A stretch of 64,000 nt of DNA from Cannabis sativa. Taxonomy: Eukaryota; Streptophyta; Magnoliopsida; Rosales; Cannabaceae. Location: positions 39,169,257 through 39,233,256 of the forward strand of contig NC_083607.1 in assembly GCF_029168945.1 (NCBI RefSeq), given 5' to 3'. Of this stretch, positions 63,131 through 64,000 are shown in pieces (positions within the stretch are counted from its first letter, which is position 1; every line of letters starts with the position of its first letter). Under the pieces are notes generated by a model. The model was given only the letters and a program-made list of their open reading frames with translations. It was not told where the DNA came from and did no database searches. Made by a program: the position numbers and the translations under genes.

Positions 63131-64000
63131 TTACTCACTAAAACAAACGCGGTGTAAAACCCACAATGGAGATCGAATATCTTAATAATAAAGCTCATTA
63201 TTTAAAGAGAGTTGTATTTTCTTTGATTCTCTTTATTTAATCTATTTATTTTAAATATATATATTTATTAAAATTTCCAATTTAGAATGAAAAATTCTAA
63301 ATATAAATTTTAATTTAATATTTATAAATTTTACTTAGATGGATATGAAAATAACATGAATTATTTCCATCTTAGTAATAATTTCCAATAAATATTTAGA
63401 AAAATATTCAATTTAAGTTGTTACAAAATTAATTTAAATTAATTTACAACTCAAATTTAATTTTCTATAAATATATATTGCATTTCGAAAAATTAAATTA
63501 TTTAAGAATACAATTTTCGAAAATGCATGTTAAAATAAAAAATAAATCCTCGAAAAAATTATTCTAATTTAATGTTGGCCAAAAATTAATTAATAAAATT
63601 AATTTACAACAAAAAATATAATTTTCCTATTTAATTAAATATATAAGAAAAATTTCAAATATTTAAGTATGATGATGAAAATCAACTTAAATATTAATTT
63701 TCTATTTAATTAAATACACTAGAAAAATACTTCAAGCAAAAATATCATCTATCTAGATTTTCCTTTGACTAATTAATTCAATTTCTAATAATATACTTTA
63801 ATTCAATTTATTTTAAATTAATCAATAAATGAAAAACTCATTGATTTAAGTTGATCCAAGAATTAATTAAAATAAATAATTAATTTACAACTTAATCTAT
63901 TTTTCAAGATAAATTCAAAATCATCTTGCATTATGAAATGCAATTTCGAAAATTGATTAATAAAATAAAGAAATTTTTTTTTTACTTCATTTATTTTAAT

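Larger units (their letters stand above)
58111..64000 (-). mobile_element. Inverted Ty1/copia element, continues beyond window
   Basis: The LTR at 58111-60009 (1899 bp) is the 3' LTR of an element that reads right to left. The purine tract is at 60010-60020, relic pol at 60021-62000, the small-hairpin cluster at 62448-63130 and the AT-rich leader from 63180 to the edge. It sits inside the Tat-like gag. The other end and its target duplication are outside; AACGT at 58106-58110 is the expected left copy. Confidence 0.88.

Noticed and set aside
1..64000. tRNA, rRNA or other structured RNA genes
   Set aside because: Reading both strands I found no cloverleaf-like or rRNA-like segment. The only tRNA-related sequences are the primer binding sites.

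Overview
This window looks like plant nuclear DNA: an AT-rich, repeat-dominated stretch of a eudicot genome with one recognisable host gene. The evidence is nested Ty1/copia and Ty3/gypsy LTR retrotransposons of plant-only lineages (a Tekay/Del-like chromovirus and Tat/Retand-like elements) plus an intron-containing PLATZ zinc-binding transcription factor gene. The species cannot be fixed from sequence alone.

1-19210: copies of one Ty1/copia family with LTRs of about 1.88-1.90 kb. A full-length element (1466-11710) shares its left LTR with a second internal region that runs off the window (1-1465). This LTR-internal-LTR block ends exactly where an inverted copy of the same family begins (11711-19210). 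The internal regions have no intact gene. They hold about 3.7 kb of AT-rich, hairpin-rich DNA, a cluster of small related hairpins, and a decayed pol that still shows copia GAG-pre-integrase and RT/RNase H motifs.

19211-31614: a broken Tat/Retand-like gypsy element on the minus strand: LTR, PBS, gag, protease, RT, two RNase H domains and integrase. Facing the other way lies an accessory antisense reading frame with plausible introns. A solo copia LTR with a perfect 5-bp target duplication splits its pol.

31615-45528: a shortened copia element of a sister subfamily that lacks the long AT-rich leader. A complete Tekay-like chromovirus (36277-45248, target duplication CATAG) has inserted into its 3' LTR.

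45529-53340: the only gene-like island. It has a small hAT-like MITE, microsatellites, a TATA-box promoter and a four-exon PLATZ gene (47548-50629, 259 aa), followed by about 2.7 kb without a gene.

53341-64000: a LINE remnant, a copia internal fragment, a solo copia LTR (target duplication GTGTA) next to or inside the LTR of a second Tat-like gypsy element, that element's PBS and broken gag, and another inverted copia element that continues past the right edge.

The PLATZ gene probably acts in transcriptional repression at AT-rich DNA. Everything else is transposable-element sequence at different stages of decay. Most premature stops in the two gypsy elements are of the kind made by C-to-T change in CAG, CAA or CGA codons, which fits mutation of methylated cytosines. 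The most unusual structures are the serial hairpins of the copia leader, the family of small hairpins sharing one pentaloop, and the spliced antisense ORF of the Retand-like element.
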